From JBBAGC01 sp964491265 (GTDB lineage: Bacteria; Spirochaetota; UBA4802; UBA5550), in NCBI GenBank assembly GCA_964491265.1, contig CAZBFP010000002.1, forward strand, positions 186,001-250,000: a stretch of 64,000 bases of DNA, written 5' to 3'. A program made the translations under genes and the position numbers. The notes under the pieces were generated by a model, which saw nothing but the letters and a program-made list of their open reading frames with translations, ran no database searches and was not told where the DNA came from. Numbering within the stretch: position 1 is the first letter of the stretch; each line of letters opens with the position of its first letter. Below are positions 1 to 8,387 of the stretch, in pieces.

Positions 1-1
1 C

Positions 2-1144
2 GATTCTCAAAGGGGTGTTTTTGCATTAAAAATGACCTGCATTGCTTTTACATCTGCCGGAGAAAAAACCTTGTTCGATTCACTTATTACTTCATCAATA
101 CCTGACAATATCCCCCTTAAGGGTGTGCTCCGGTTTTCTCATTTTTTTAATGACCTTAAACTGGAAGCAGAGGTGATCCGCATAGATGATACCGGGGGGA
201 GGGTGATTGATGCGGGGCAGTGGAACAGCCTTGAAGCAGGGGAGTATAAAACCTCGGCTGGAATCGTAAATGTAACAGAGCTTTCCAGGTATAATTCTCT
301 ACTTGAAGGATCAGATTTATCTGAAGGGGAGAGTATTATTTTTGATATTTATCCCGATTTGACAGATTATTTCAGGGAAACAGAGAGGGTGATTAAGCGG
401 AATATTGTAAGGAAATATGGAACAGATGAAGTTCTAAACAGTAAGGAGGGTGCGGCAAAGGAGATGGTATATGGAACCTGCATTATAAATCCGGGGGCCA
501 ACCTTTTTCTCCCCGGATACGGTTCTTTCCTCTCTGTTGAATATATGGGGATAGAAAAAAGTACCCCGGATCGTACAGGGATGATCATTGCCACAGCTAT
601 TATTGCAGGACACTTTATGCTCCCCGGCATGTTGACCGGTTTTAAAACAAATTTTTTCCCCTGGGTTAAAGACAGCGATAAAACTTCAGAAATGCAGAGG
701 CTTCATATTTTTCTCTGGGCATCACTCCCTCTTACCTACTCGGCATCATTCTACAATCAGCTTGCATGGCAGTATCACAGCAAAGATCTCCTCCCACCGC
801 TTTTTATTGATAGTGATAATACAGCAGCTGTGATATCACTTTTTGTTCCAGGGGGCGGGCTTTTTTATAAAGGGCAGAGAGGGGCGGGTTTTGCTTTCTA
901 TGCTGCGGAAATGTCACTCCTCGGTTACGGGATATATACCGGTGAGAGTGAAAAACGCAGGGCTGCTTTTATCGGATTGGCAGCAGTAAAGGTTATTGAT
1001 ATTGCTGCCGCATATTTTGTTCCACCAGGTTACAGGGTCTTCAGGGATGAAATTTCCGGTTCCGCGCCATCATTCTCCATGGGGATACTCCCCGGAATTG
1101 AAGGTGACGGGGAATTTACATTTTCAGTTACACAATCTTTCTAA
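2..1144 (+). CDS. Membrane protein of unknown function, 5' end cut by the window
   Basis: The reading frame is open from the first bases, and the first ATG (position 32) has no Shine-Dalgarno, so the gene almost certainly begins upstream; 380 codons are visible. The N-terminal half is soluble and mixed in composition. The C-terminal half has four likely membrane segments, around 'GMIIATAIIAGHFMLPG', 'IFLWASLPLTYSASF', 'AAVISLFVPGGGLFYKGQ' and 'AAFIGLAAVKVIDIAAAYF'. The PGGGLFYKGQRGAG stretch recalls the P-G-x-G-x-x-Y-x-G turn of small two-helix TM2/DUF5683-like proteins, often linked to bacterial envelope proteins, but the match is weak. I do not recognise the family. No same-strand gene follows before the GIY-YIG element. 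Confidence 0.7.
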   Translation, partial: DSQRGVFALKMTCIAFTSAGEKTLFDSLITSSIPDNIPLKGVLRFSHFFNDLKLEAEVIRIDDTGGRVIDAGQWNSLEAGEYKTSAGIVNVTELSRYNSLLEGSDLSEGESIIFDIYPDLTDYFRETERVIKRNIVRKYGTDEVLNSKEGAAKEMVYGTCIINPGANLFLPGYGSFLSVEYMGIEKSTPDRTGMIIATAIIAGHFMLPGMLTGFKTNFFPWVKDSDKTSEMQRLHIFLWASLPLTYSASFYNQLAWQYHSKDLLPPLFIDSDNTAAVISLFVPGGGLFYKGQRGAGFAFYAAEMSLLGYGIYTGESEKRRAAFIGLAAVKVIDIAAAYFVPPGYRVFRDEISGSAPSFSMGILPGIEGDGEFTFSVTQSF

Positions 1145-1222
1145 CTTTTTTTTTATTAATACAGGAATGGCGGGGAAAATGATAATATAAATTCTTCGTC
1201 ACCCGACATTATCATCATATAT

Positions 1223-1608
1223 TGTCATTCCTGCGAATGCAGGAATCTTATACTATAGTTTTATATAAATCATCCCATTCAGGATTCATTTCATTTATCA
1301 CATTGTCTTTGAAGTCCCTTTTCCATTTTTTCATCTGCTTTTCTTTTATAATTGCACTTTCAATATTTTGAGTTTCAATAAACCAGACAAGTTTACTGCA
1401 ATTATATTTTGAACTAAAACCCTCAATTAGCTTATTTTTATGTTCATATACACGTCTTAAAAGATTATTGGTTATACCAATGTAAAGCACTGTGTTATAC
1501 TTATTTGTCATTATATAAACATAGTATTTATTCATTAGATAATATCAATTCCATAGAATTTGATTTATGAGATTCCGGCACTTCGTATTCACTTCGGCCG
1601 GAATGACA
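1223..1608. mobile_element. Small inverted-repeat element carrying a GIY-YIG gene
   Basis: The ends are a 9-bp inverted pair, TGTCATTCC (1223-1231) and GGAATGACA (1600-1608). Inside them lie a left hairpin, ATTCCTGC-GAAT-GCAGGAAT (1227-1246), and a right hairpin pair, ATTCCGGC (1572-1579) with GCCGGAAT (1597-1604). The only gene within is the GIY-YIG ORF. The same termini frame an 87-bp gene-less copy at 11638-11724. Mobility is an inference from this architecture; no transposase is encoded. Confidence 0.6.
1248..1535 (-). CDS. GIY-YIG nuclease superfamily protein (YhbQ-like), 95 aa
   Basis: A complete stand-alone GIY-YIG domain. Visible signature: YVYIMTN (residues 5-11) for the GIY strand, LYIGIT (17-22) for the YIG strand, the R27/R28 pair with H32, and E65 in the 'AIIKEKQMKKWKR' helix, which fits the catalytic Glu. 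Family members are predicted single-strand or structure-selective endonucleases. The gene has no operon partner and fills most of an inverted-repeat element. All expected active-site residues are present, so it may be functional; its role, whether repair or element maintenance, is not known. Confidence 0.85.
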   Translation of the reverse strand: MNKYYVYIMTNKYNTVLYIGITNNLLRRVYEHKNKLIEGFSSKYNCSKLVWFIETQNIESAIIKEKQMKKWKRDFKDNVINEMNPEWDDLYKTIV

Positions 1609-1613
1609 GGACA

Positions 1614-2708
1614 TTACACAATCTTTTTAACTTTTTTTCTTGAGAAAAAGAAGAAGGCTAAAAATAAAACATAAGAGGCGATTGCCGGTATTACTGCAGC
1701 AGGGTAGAATTTCGCAATTGGCGCAAGAAGGAGTATAACAAACCAGTGATAGTAGATCGCCTTACCTGTGTTAAGTGCAATAGGGAAATCGTTCCATCTT
1801 ATTATCACCATCATACCTGTAAGATTCCAGCCGTATAACGAATAAAAGGCGTGCATCCTTAATATTACCTTCCCGTAGTATTCATAAAAAGCGAATTTAG
1901 TAAGTACAATATATATTATTCCAGTGACCGCTGAGATTAAAAGAAAGTACATCCCTGATACAAGGAAATGCTTCTGCTGTATACGTGTGCCGAATCTGAA
2001 AAAAAAGAAGAATATAAGTAATACAGTGATGAAGAGGAGTGCGGATATTATGACTTCGCCGATAAAAACTTGAAAAATAATAAAAAGAAAGAATACTATA
2101 ACACCTCCGCATATGAGCCAGAAAAAGATATGCTCTGCAATATATATAAGGGAGGATTTCTTCTCTTCAATTATTCCGAAAATTATAGACATGGTGATGA
2201 GTGATACAGGGAACGAAAAACCGAGAAAAAAGACATTTAACGTAAGTTTTTCGAAATGGAAAAGGTTAAAGTGTACTTCGTTTAATATAACAAAGGATGA
2301 TAGGAGCAGGGCGATTGAGAGACAGAGGAGCGAGGCCTGATGAAATTTTTCTGAAGCGCTCCATTTTGCCCTGAAAAAACTGTAAGGGAAAAATGGAAAT
2401 TTTTTAATACGGTACGATTCCACAATAAATGCAAGCACTACAGCAATAGCTGCTGCAGGGTAGTAAATTTCAAAAAATGCCAGCATGGCGTATATAATGC
2501 TCAGGAAAAAGAATATTAATGTTTTAAACGACGGTACGCTTCTCCCCTCAGTAAGATAAAGGATTGTAAATCCGCCGCTTGTAAGGTTGAAAAGGAATAT
2601 ATGGAGCCTTTCAAAGTTTTTATCCATATATATGTCCAGGTATCCAAACATGAATGCCAGGGACATTGTGGTAAAAAGCAGGTATCTTGAAAGGTATCTT
2701 ATATTCAT
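1614..2708 (-). CDS. Polytopic membrane protein of unknown function
   Basis: About 364 residues, nearly all hydrophobic, with roughly ten predicted transmembrane helices joined by short basic loops; the C-terminus is Lys-rich (FFFFSRKKVKKIV). The frame is open further upstream to 2792, but those first codons (MPPLGDRG...) are just the terminal repeat of a dispersed element read as protein. I therefore start at the ATG of MNIRYLSRY; an ATG four codons earlier (2720) is an alternative, both lying just after a GGAAAG. No family is recognised. The gene stands alone between two repeat elements. Confidence 0.65.
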   Translation of the reverse strand: MNIRYLSRYLLFTTMSLAFMFGYLDIYMDKNFERLHIFLFNLTSGGFTILYLTEGRSVPSFKTLIFFFLSIIYAMLAFFEIYYPAAAIAVVLAFIVESYRIKKFPFFPYSFFRAKWSASEKFHQASLLCLSIALLLSSFVILNEVHFNLFHFEKLTLNVFFLGFSFPVSLITMSIIFGIIEEKKSSLIYIAEHIFFWLICGGVIVFFLFIIFQVFIGEVIISALLFITVLLIFFFFFRFGTRIQQKHFLVSGMYFLLISAVTGIIYIVLTKFAFYEYYGKVILRMHAFYSLYGWNLTGMMVIIRWNDFPIALNTGKAIYYHWFVILLLAPIAKFYPAAVIPAIASYVLFLAFFFFSRKKVKKIV

Positions 2709-2768
2709 TGTAAATATCATTCTTTCCGGATTATCGGGGGATAAAAGCAGATCTTTACAAATCCTTTT

Positions 2769-2966
2769 CCCCCTGTCCCCCAAAGGGGGCACGAGTTAAT
2801 ATATTTTTACTCTGATAATTTAATTTTTTATCATTCCTATAACAACTTCAATATTGTTTAATACATCTTCATCTTTAATATGTAATATTTGGATTCTAAT
2901 ACTTTGAGAAAATTCATCTACTTACACAAGTATTCTTTTTACCTGCCCCCTTTGGGGGACAGGGGG
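2769..2966. repeat. DUF559-remnant inverted-repeat element, copy A
   Basis: A 198-bp element. Left terminus CCCCCTGTCCCCC-AAAGGGGGCACG (2769-2793); right terminus (2945-2966) is its reverse complement, built around CCCCCTTTGGGGGACAGG. Other copies are at 4910-5105, 18441-18635 and 39894-40088. The interior is AT-rich and holds a decayed coding remnant on the minus strand. The left terminus creates the false N-terminal extension of the upstream membrane protein. Confidence 0.85.
2820..2918 (-). pseudogene. C-terminal remnant of a DUF559-like endonuclease
   Basis: An open stretch of 32 codons ends in a stop at 2820-2822. It reads DEFSQ..., then IKDEDVLNNIEVVIGMI. This looks like the C-terminal strand and helix of DUF559 (Vsr/PD-(D/E)XK-related) endonucleases, where a V-x-R-F/I-x-N-x-D-V-L-x-N-I-E/D-G-V pattern is common. 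Nothing upstream resembles the catalytic part, so it is a relic. The matching stretch in copy D (39948-40040) supports this. Confidence 0.5.
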
Positions 2967-2990
2967 CAGACTCCGGAAAATTCAGGAGCA

Positions 2991-3203
2991 ATTAATGGCG
3001 TTCCTGCAAAAAGTAACTTATTTTGCCACAGAGGCTCAGAGACACAGAGAAAGATGAACTAATTATACAGATATATGAAATCGTACATAAATATATTTAC
3101 AATTTTTTGCAAATATGTATTATTGATTACTAATTTCTATAAAATTCCGTACCTCTGTGACTCTGTGTCTCTGTGGCAGACTTTTTGCAGTAGCGCCATT
3201 AAT
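2991..3203. repeat. 213-bp inverted-repeat element with cacagag repeats
   Basis: Terminal arms of 24 bp, ATTAATGGCG..CTGCAAAAAGT (2991-3014), face their reverse complement at 3180-3203, with two mismatches. Just inside are GCCACAGAGGCTCAGAGAC-type tandem motifs (3025-3050) and their inverted partners (3152-3177). From general knowledge, such CACAGAG runs commonly flank GxxExxR (PD-(D/E)XK-like) genes. Here the 100-bp centre is AT-rich and has no usable ORF, so it appears to be an emptied copy. Confidence 0.75.
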
Positions 3204-3242
3204 ATCAATATATCCTCAAACATTCATTGAAAATCCATTATA

Positions 3243-4655
3243 TTATTCTTTAAGAAAAGCCCGGTACAGCAGATATGAGGCGTAAATATCCGCTTTGGAA
3301 GTCACTTCACATATTGAGTGCATGCCGAGAAGCGAGGGTCCCGCATCCACACAGTCCATGCCGTATCTTGAAAGGAGCATGGCAATTGTTCCTCCACCCC
3401 CTATATCAATCTTACCCATCTCCCCTGTCTGCCAGGGAATGCTGTTTCTGTCAGCCAGATTTCTCATGTACTGCATGTATTCAGCATGGGCGTCATTTGT
3501 TGAATACTTTCCTCCGCCGCCGCCGTATTTTTCTATGGAAACCCCTTTACCCAGATAGGAAACATTCTGGGGATCATTGACTGATGAAAAAGTAGGATCC
3601 ATGGCCCCTGTAACATCAGCTGAAATTGATTTCGATTTCTCCAGAATTTCCCAGGGGGACTGTTTCAGTGAAGCCAGGTTTCTGTATTTATCCGTAAAGT
3701 TCATTAAGGCAAAGCTGTCTGCTCCTGTGTCTCCGTATGAGCCGGTCTCCTCTTTATCTGTGAAAAAAACCGTTGCAGTGTGAGCCGGATTTTTTATCTC
3801 TATTATTGCCATAAGCGATGCAAAGGCGCATACCCTGTCATCCTGCCCATAGGCGCCCACAAGCCCCCTGTCAAAACCGATGTCAACCGGCTTCTGTGCA
3901 GGAACAAACTCAATTTCAGCACAGATGAAATCCTCTTCAATGAGTGAGTATTTTTCATTAAGATATTTCATCACATTAAGCTTCACCCGGTCTTTAATCT
4001 CCTTATCTTTAACAGGTATGTGGCCGCATATAATATTCAGGTCTTCACCCTCAATGATTTTCCCCGCCTCTTTTTTCATTTGTTCTTTGGCAAGATGGGG
4101 GAGCAGGTCAGGTATAATAAACTTCGGGTCATCATCTTTGTCACCGATATGTATTTCCAGGTATTCACCCTTTTTTGTGAATGCCACACCATGCATTTCA
4201 AGCGGGGTGTTTACCCAGTGGAATTTTTTAATGCCGCCATAGTAGTGAGACTGGAACAGGGCCACCTCAGCATTCTGGTAAAGAGGGCCCGGTTTAAGGT
4301 CAAGCCTTGGGGAGTCCACATGAGAGCCTACAAGGCGGAATACTTCAGGATTATTCCCCATAACTGATGCGATTATGTTTTTCCCTTTAAAGTTTTTAAA
4401 AACCCTGTCCCCTTTTTTTAATGATTTTACATCTTCAATATTTTTAAAACCCTCTTTCTCAAGAATTTCCTGAATATTTTTTATACAGAGCCTTTCGGTT
4501 TTAGATTTTGCCATGAACTCCTTATATTTTTCACCAAAGTCCATAATTGCTTTGAATTCTTTATCTTCAAGATCGAGCCACATGCTCTCTTTTTTATAGA
4601 AGAGCTTCTCTTCCAGCTTCTTATTTTTTGATTTTTTTTCTGTCTTTTTAACCAC
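3243..4655 (-). CDS. apeA: M18 family aminopeptidase
   Basis: A cytosolic dizinc aminopeptidase that removes N-terminal residues, typically acidic or neutral, from peptides. The 470-residue length is right for the family. Visible metal and catalytic residues: SHVDSPR (111-117; His112, Asp114), QDDRVCAF (271-278) with the bridging Asp, DKEETGS (300-306) with catalytic Glu, SADVTGAMDP, STNDAHAEY and, near residue 445, LLGMHSICEV with the last His ligand. The start is a GTG preceded by AAGGGG at good spacing. The Lys-rich first 20 residues are unusual but still in frame. The gene is monocistronic, with a GC-hairpin repeat immediately upstream. Function is secure; peptide specificity cannot be read. 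Confidence 0.93.
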   Translation of the reverse strand: MVKKTEKKSKNKKLEEKLFYKKESMWLDLEDKEFKAIMDFGEKYKEFMAKSKTERLCIKNIQEILEKEGFKNIEDVKSLKKGDRVFKNFKGKNIIASVMGNNPEVFRLVGSHVDSPRLDLKPGPLYQNAEVALFQSHYYGGIKKFHWVNTPLEMHGVAFTKKGEYLEIHIGDKDDDPKFIIPDLLPHLAKEQMKKEAGKIIEGEDLNIICGHIPVKDKEIKDRVKLNVMKYLNEKYSLIEEDFICAEIEFVPAQKPVDIGFDRGLVGAYGQDDRVCAFASLMAIIEIKNPAHTATVFFTDKEETGSYGDTGADSFALMNFTDKYRNLASLKQSPWEILEKSKSISADVTGAMDPTFSSVNDPQNVSYLGKGVSIEKYGGGGGKYSTNDAHAEYMQYMRNLADRNSIPWQTGEMGKIDIGGGGTIAMLLSRYGMDCVDAGPSLLGMHSICEVTSKADIYASYLLYRAFLKE

Positions 4656-4692
4656 GTTAATGCCCCTTGAAATCTTTTATTGAGTAAAAGCA

Positions 4693-4815
4693 GTGTTAAT
4701 TCCTTAACTTTTTTTTGAAATAAAATGCTCACATATCCCCGCCGCCGAAGGCGGCGGGGATATGGAAAACATCATTATTGCACTAAAAAATATCTTTAGG
4801 AATAATTACTGGAGT
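4693..4815. repeat. GC-hairpin repeat, copy 1
   Basis: A perfect 15-bp stem, CATATCCCCGCCGCC (4732-4746), GAA loop, then its complement (4750-4764). AT-rich arms flank it: left, beginning GTGTTAATTCCTTAA (4694), and right, ending TAGGAATAATTACTGG. The same arms and core recur at 11853-12052, 42124-42247 and 60700-60812. The left arm faces the start of the M18 aminopeptidase. Confidence 0.8.
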
Positions 4816-4909
4816 AAAAGTATAATTCATTGCCGGTGAAGGCAATCAAATTTTTTTGAGCCATGAACCTTATTGCAGCATCTACCCCGGGGTTAATTTC
4901 TTCGCTTTT

Positions 4910-5105
4910 CCCCCTGTCTACCAAAGGGGGCACGATTTATCTATTATCACTCTGAAAATATAATTGTTACTTCTTCGATAACTATTCCTTTTATATTGTT
5001 CCGCCAATCTTTTACAAACTCAACAATATAAAGGATTTTTTAATACTTTGATTCATCAACTTGCTCAAGTTTTTATTTTACGTGCCCCCTTTGGGGGACA
5101 GGGGG
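4910..5105. repeat. DUF559-remnant inverted-repeat element, copy B
   Basis: Left terminus CCCCCTGTCTACCAAAGGGG.. (4910-4934), right terminus CGTGCCCCCTTTGGGGGACA.. (5081-5105). The interior is close to copy C (18441-18635) and further from A and D. On the minus strand, 4947-5039 is an open 30-codon tail (KILYIVEFVKDWRNNIKGIV...) in the position of the DUF559-like tail of A and D, with an in-frame stop just before it. Positions 5106-5372 downstream hold no gene; a weak hairpin, GGGGGCA..TGCATCCCCCC, is at about 5200-5230. Confidence 0.8.
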
Positions 5106-5372
5106 CCAATACACCGATTACAGAAAGTTACTAAATTATTTTTTACGAAATATCAACTATCGTATTGGATGATTTTGCCTTTTAGATAGAAATGAGTGGG
5201 GGCATACTAATCATTATTGCATCCCCCCCATAATATTATGCTTCAGAAAGGGTATGGTTCAGGCCGATTTGTAATCAATAGACCTTTTCTATATTTATAT
5301 ATATTGCAGCAGAGCGTTAGAATTTAAGTGAGATCCGATTTTCTTATCTGTGCTGCCATGGGTGATTGAAGA

Positions 5373-6248
5373 ATGAGGCTTACAGTTCCGGATATGTTCC
5401 GCGATCCCTACACATTTGAAGGGATAATATCAAAATATGAAGAGATTCTTCATGATGTCTCCGAAATTGATATGTCCAGGGTAAGCTTTATTGAACCTTA
5501 TTCCATGGTTTCATTTCTCCTTATGGGGAGAAGCTGTTTCAGAAAGCGGGGCGAGAAGATAAAGCTTATTAATCTCCCCATACACATACATCAGTATCTG
5601 GCAAGGATGGATTTTTTTAAAACAGAGGTTTTTTCTGTGCCCGGTATTCTTGATGAGGGCCTTGTTTTAAAGAGGAGCAGTGAAAGCAGCAGGCTTATAG
5701 AGATAACCGAAATTCCTAATAAGGAGAGACAGGGCGCGAATGTTATTTCCTCTGTTATTGCCCGGTTCAGGAAAAGAGGATCTATGATCCTTAAATACTG
5801 GATGGACGATACTGTTACCGATTACTTTGTTACAGTTATATCTGAGCTGTGTCAGAATATATTTGAACATAGTCTTGATACAGGGTTTGTTTCCATGCAG
5901 ACTTACCGAAGCGGTAAGGAGAATGTTGTGAGGCTGGTAATTTCCGATTCAGGTGTGGGGATCCATGGCAGTTTTGAAGCAGGGAGAGGGATTGATTATA
6001 AGTCGCCGGCGGATCTTATTGAAAAGGCCCTTACCCTGCCGGTTTCCAGTAAAAGGGATTTCGGTTACGGATTATGTCAGGTTAATTCAATTGTAGAAAA
6101 GCTTAAAGGGACAATTCTTCTAAGGTCCAATGACGCGTCAGTTGCAGCCCTTTATAATAAAAAGGGGGGCTCATCAAAGCATATGTTTCAGAGAGATGGA
6201 CTCCCCCCTTTTCAAGGGACACAGATTACTATTTCATTAACAGCATAG
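5373..6248 (+). CDS. GHKL (HATPase) protein with N-terminal STAS-like region
   Basis: 291 residues. Residues 30-90 look STAS-like (DMSRVSFIEPYSMVSFLLMG... INLP..IHQYLARMDFF). Residues 150-290 carry an anti-sigma/histidine-kinase ATPase fold: N box VISELCQNIFEHS, G1 box VISDSGVGI, and G2 DFGYGLCQVNSIVEKLKG with a C-terminal GTQITISL strand. There is no histidine phosphoacceptor domain, so it is not a classical kinase. It lies 9 bp before a DUF4325-type protein, a pairing known for anti-sigma or STAS switch modules. I infer a cytosolic ATP-binding regulator acting with that partner; the target is unknown. Confidence 0.75.
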   Translation: MRLTVPDMFRDPYTFEGIISKYEEILHDVSEIDMSRVSFIEPYSMVSFLLMGRSCFRKRGEKIKLINLPIHIHQYLARMDFFKTEVFSVPGILDEGLVLKRSSESSRLIEITEIPNKERQGANVISSVIARFRKRGSMILKYWMDDTVTDYFVTVISELCQNIFEHSLDTGFVSMQTYRSGKENVVRLVISDSGVGIHGSFEAGRGIDYKSPADLIEKALTLPVSSKRDFGYGLCQVNSIVEKLKGTILLRSNDASVAALYNKKGGSSKHMFQRDGLPPFQGTQITISLTA

Positions 6249-6257
6249 GGCATAATT

Positions 6258-6800
6258 ATGGTTATAAATGTTTTTAAATCTGCAAAGGATGCAAAGGTAA
6301 AAGTGCCCGATCTCATAACAAGACCTGTGGGGCGCCTGATGTTTACCAGGGCTATTGAGAAGCTGGGAGATATTTCTGAAGAGGAGATTCTTCTTATCGA
6401 TTTTGCCGGAATTAAGGTAACAGATTCATCCTTTATTGATGAATTTATTGTTAAGCTTATTAAGCATTCAGCAGAAAAGAATTATTATGTTAAATTGACT
6501 AATATATCTGATATTTCTGAAATTAATATTGACTCAGTCTTTAATTCATATTCTAATTATAATGATTCAAGAATTGCTGTAAGCAGGGCTGAGCTGGGTA
6601 GAAATAACAGGTATTATATCGGTCCTCTCAATGAGCATGAGAGTGATATTATTGATTACTTCAGGATAAACCGTTCAGCCAGCTTTGAGGATATTTCCAG
6701 ATTTACAGGGCTGGATATACCTGTAGTAAAAACAATAATGGAAGAGCTTCTCAAATTAAGACTTGTTAGAAAGAATAAAGATGACTTTACATCGGTATAA
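6258..6800 (+). CDS. STAS-like (DUF4325-type) protein with C-terminal winged helix
   Basis: 180 residues. The N-terminal part has the DUF4325 pattern: LLIDFAGIKVTDSSFIDEFI, then a helix and 'YVKLTNISD', a strand-turn-Ser/Asp-helix arrangement like anti-sigma antagonists. The Ser pair in DSSFIDEF sits where STAS proteins are phosphorylated. Residues 125-175 (DYFRINRSASFEDISRFTGL...MEELLKLRLVRK) form a helix-turn-helix of the winged type. Translated just after the GHKL gene, so the two probably form one switch whose output could be DNA binding. The regulon is unknown. Confidence 0.7.
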   Translation: MVINVFKSAKDAKVKVPDLITRPVGRLMFTRAIEKLGDISEEEILLIDFAGIKVTDSSFIDEFIVKLIKHSAEKNYYVKLTNISDISEINIDSVFNSYSNYNDSRIAVSRAELGRNNRYYIGPLNEHESDIIDYFRINRSASFEDISRFTGLDIPVVKTIMEELLKLRLVRKNKDDFTSV

Positions 6801-6821
6801 TAAAAAATTATAAGAGCTGAT

Positions 6822-7292
6822 ATGCCTCCAAGAAAAAAGAAAGAGTATGTAAAAAAGGATGATAGTCTCTTTGGTCTTCTTGTTTCATATAAGGCTAATA
6901 ATACCTATATAAAGGTTATGTCAGATGAGGAGAGCCAGACAGCGGCTGTTGTGATCAGCAGAAGCCCTGTTAACTGGTCAAAATTTGAGGATGCTGAGTA
7001 TGGGGCCTATCGGCCCATGAGAAGACTCGATCTCGGGGTGGAGAGGCTTTTTGTCAAGTACCTGCTTCCGGAGCAGCTGATAAAAATTCTCGGCCCGGCA
7101 ATAGGTATTTCTCTCCCTGCCAACAGGATCGAAATTGATGACAGGCTTAATGACAGAGGGTACTATGTGATTAAGACCGGGAGCCGCTATCTTGTGAGAG
7201 TAATAAGCGGTGTAAAAAAAATTATAAATCTTACGCCTCAAAAGAAGTATGAGATTCTGGAAAAATGCATTGCTGAAGAACAGGAAAATTAG
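6822..7292 (+). CDS. Conserved-looking hypothetical protein, 156 aa
   Basis: A soluble protein with a basic N-terminus (PPRKKKEYVKK) and alternating strand and helix character. No signal peptide and no membrane segment are visible, and I recognise no motif. It is the third gene of the GHKL/STAS run, 21 bp after the previous stop and directly abutting the next start, so it is very likely co-transcribed with them. No function is proposed. Confidence 0.65.
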   Translation: MPPRKKKEYVKKDDSLFGLLVSYKANNTYIKVMSDEESQTAAVVISRSPVNWSKFEDAEYGAYRPMRRLDLGVERLFVKYLLPEQLIKILGPAIGISLPANRIEIDDRLNDRGYYVIKTGSRYLVRVISGVKKIINLTPQKKYEILEKCIAEEQEN

Positions 7293-8369
7293 ATGAGTAA
7301 ACAGTATGAAGCAATAGGCGAAAAAGCCAGAAAAATTGAAACTGCCCTTAAGTTTACTGACGGGGACATGGAGAAGGCCAAGCTTATGGCTTCGGGCAAG
7401 CTTCATGACGTTGTTGTTATTAAGGGTAAATTTGTTGATCCTCAGAAGAATATTTCCGGAATTTTTCTCGCTTTTGTAAATATTGTAAATGAATATATTT
7501 CCGCCATAAAAACAGTGGAATCCAGTACAACCGGGGTTTTTACTATTATCAGGGTTTTTGACGACTGGAAACATCTCTACAACAGTCTTATGGCATATGA
7601 AAGCGGCCCTGATGCAGTAGATTCATCTAAGCTGAATGCAGATCTGCTCGATGCATTTATAAGAACAGATATATTCCCCGATGTCCAGAGTATGAATCTC
7701 GATTATCTTGCTGTGTCAATACAGGATATGGTTAAAACAAGCCTGGAATCGGAAAAGATCAAATGTCAGATTGAACTTGAAAAGACCAGCTCCATGGATG
7801 TGGAGCTTGCCGGAATAGATGTGATGGTCCCTTCATCTGAAGAGGATGAGGAAGAGGAGCAGAAATATGGGGAGAAGCCCCCTGAAAAGAAAGGCCCTCA
7901 GAGTGAATTTGAAAAGAAACTTGATGAAATCGAATCAAAGGCTTCATTTATAGTTGAAGGGAAATGTGTTCTTTCCCCTGTAAAAGGGAGATATATAAAT
8001 GAAATTGCTGACGGGGAGAAGATGTTTGTGATTCTTCCAGGTAAGGATGAACTTTCCGAAAAAATAATTGATGCTTATAAGGCAAGGGATCATGAAGGGC
8101 GCCCTCTCCCTGTTGCAGGACGGGTAATTGAAAAAGTCCATATTGACGGCGGCGGACTGATATTATATGTTCTTGTTGCAAAGGGGATTTATGCAAAAAT
8201 CGTTGAAGAGGAAAATGTTAAAGTACAGACCGATTTAACTAAGAAAAAGGGGAGTGAAAGAAAAACTGAATCAGAAGAGAAAGATGCACGCCCCATGATG
8301 AATATTTTTGTGTATATTATTTTTATCCTTATGATTATAGGCCTTATTGTCATTATAACAATGATGTAA
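7293..8369 (+). CDS. Hypothetical protein with acidic linker and C-terminal membrane anchor
   Basis: 358 residues. Residues 1-175 are largely helical. A strongly acidic, Pro/Lys-rich linker follows (SSEEDEEEEQKYGEKPPEKK, about 183-202), then a compact beta-rich region (about 220-305), a Lys/Glu-rich stalk, and a single hydrophobic tail 'NIFVYIIFILMIIGLIVI' at the very end. The order fits a tail-anchored cytoplasmic protein. The family is not recognised. The ATG directly follows the stop of the previous gene. Confidence 0.65.
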   Translation: MSKQYEAIGEKARKIETALKFTDGDMEKAKLMASGKLHDVVVIKGKFVDPQKNISGIFLAFVNIVNEYISAIKTVESSTTGVFTIIRVFDDWKHLYNSLMAYESGPDAVDSSKLNADLLDAFIRTDIFPDVQSMNLDYLAVSIQDMVKTSLESEKIKCQIELEKTSSMDVELAGIDVMVPSSEEDEEEEQKYGEKPPEKKGPQSEFEKKLDEIESKASFIVEGKCVLSPVKGRYINEIADGEKMFVILPGKDELSEKIIDAYKARDHEGRPLPVAGRVIEKVHIDGGGLILYVLVAKGIYAKIVEEENVKVQTDLTKKKGSERKTESEEKDARPMMNIFVYIIFILMIIGLIVIITMM

Positions 8370-8387
8370 TCAGGCGGTTCTGCTGAT

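Noticed and set aside
2709..2792. N-terminal extension of the membrane protein at 1614-2708
   Set aside because: The start is inside the terminal repeat of DUF559 copy A.
3880..4367. Two plus-strand ORFs of 115-120 codons inside the M18 gene
   Set aside because: Antisense shadows of a well-supported gene.
5106..5372. tRNA or small RNA before the GHKL gene
   Set aside because: A weak GGGGGCA/TGCATCCCCC hairpin only; no cloverleaf.
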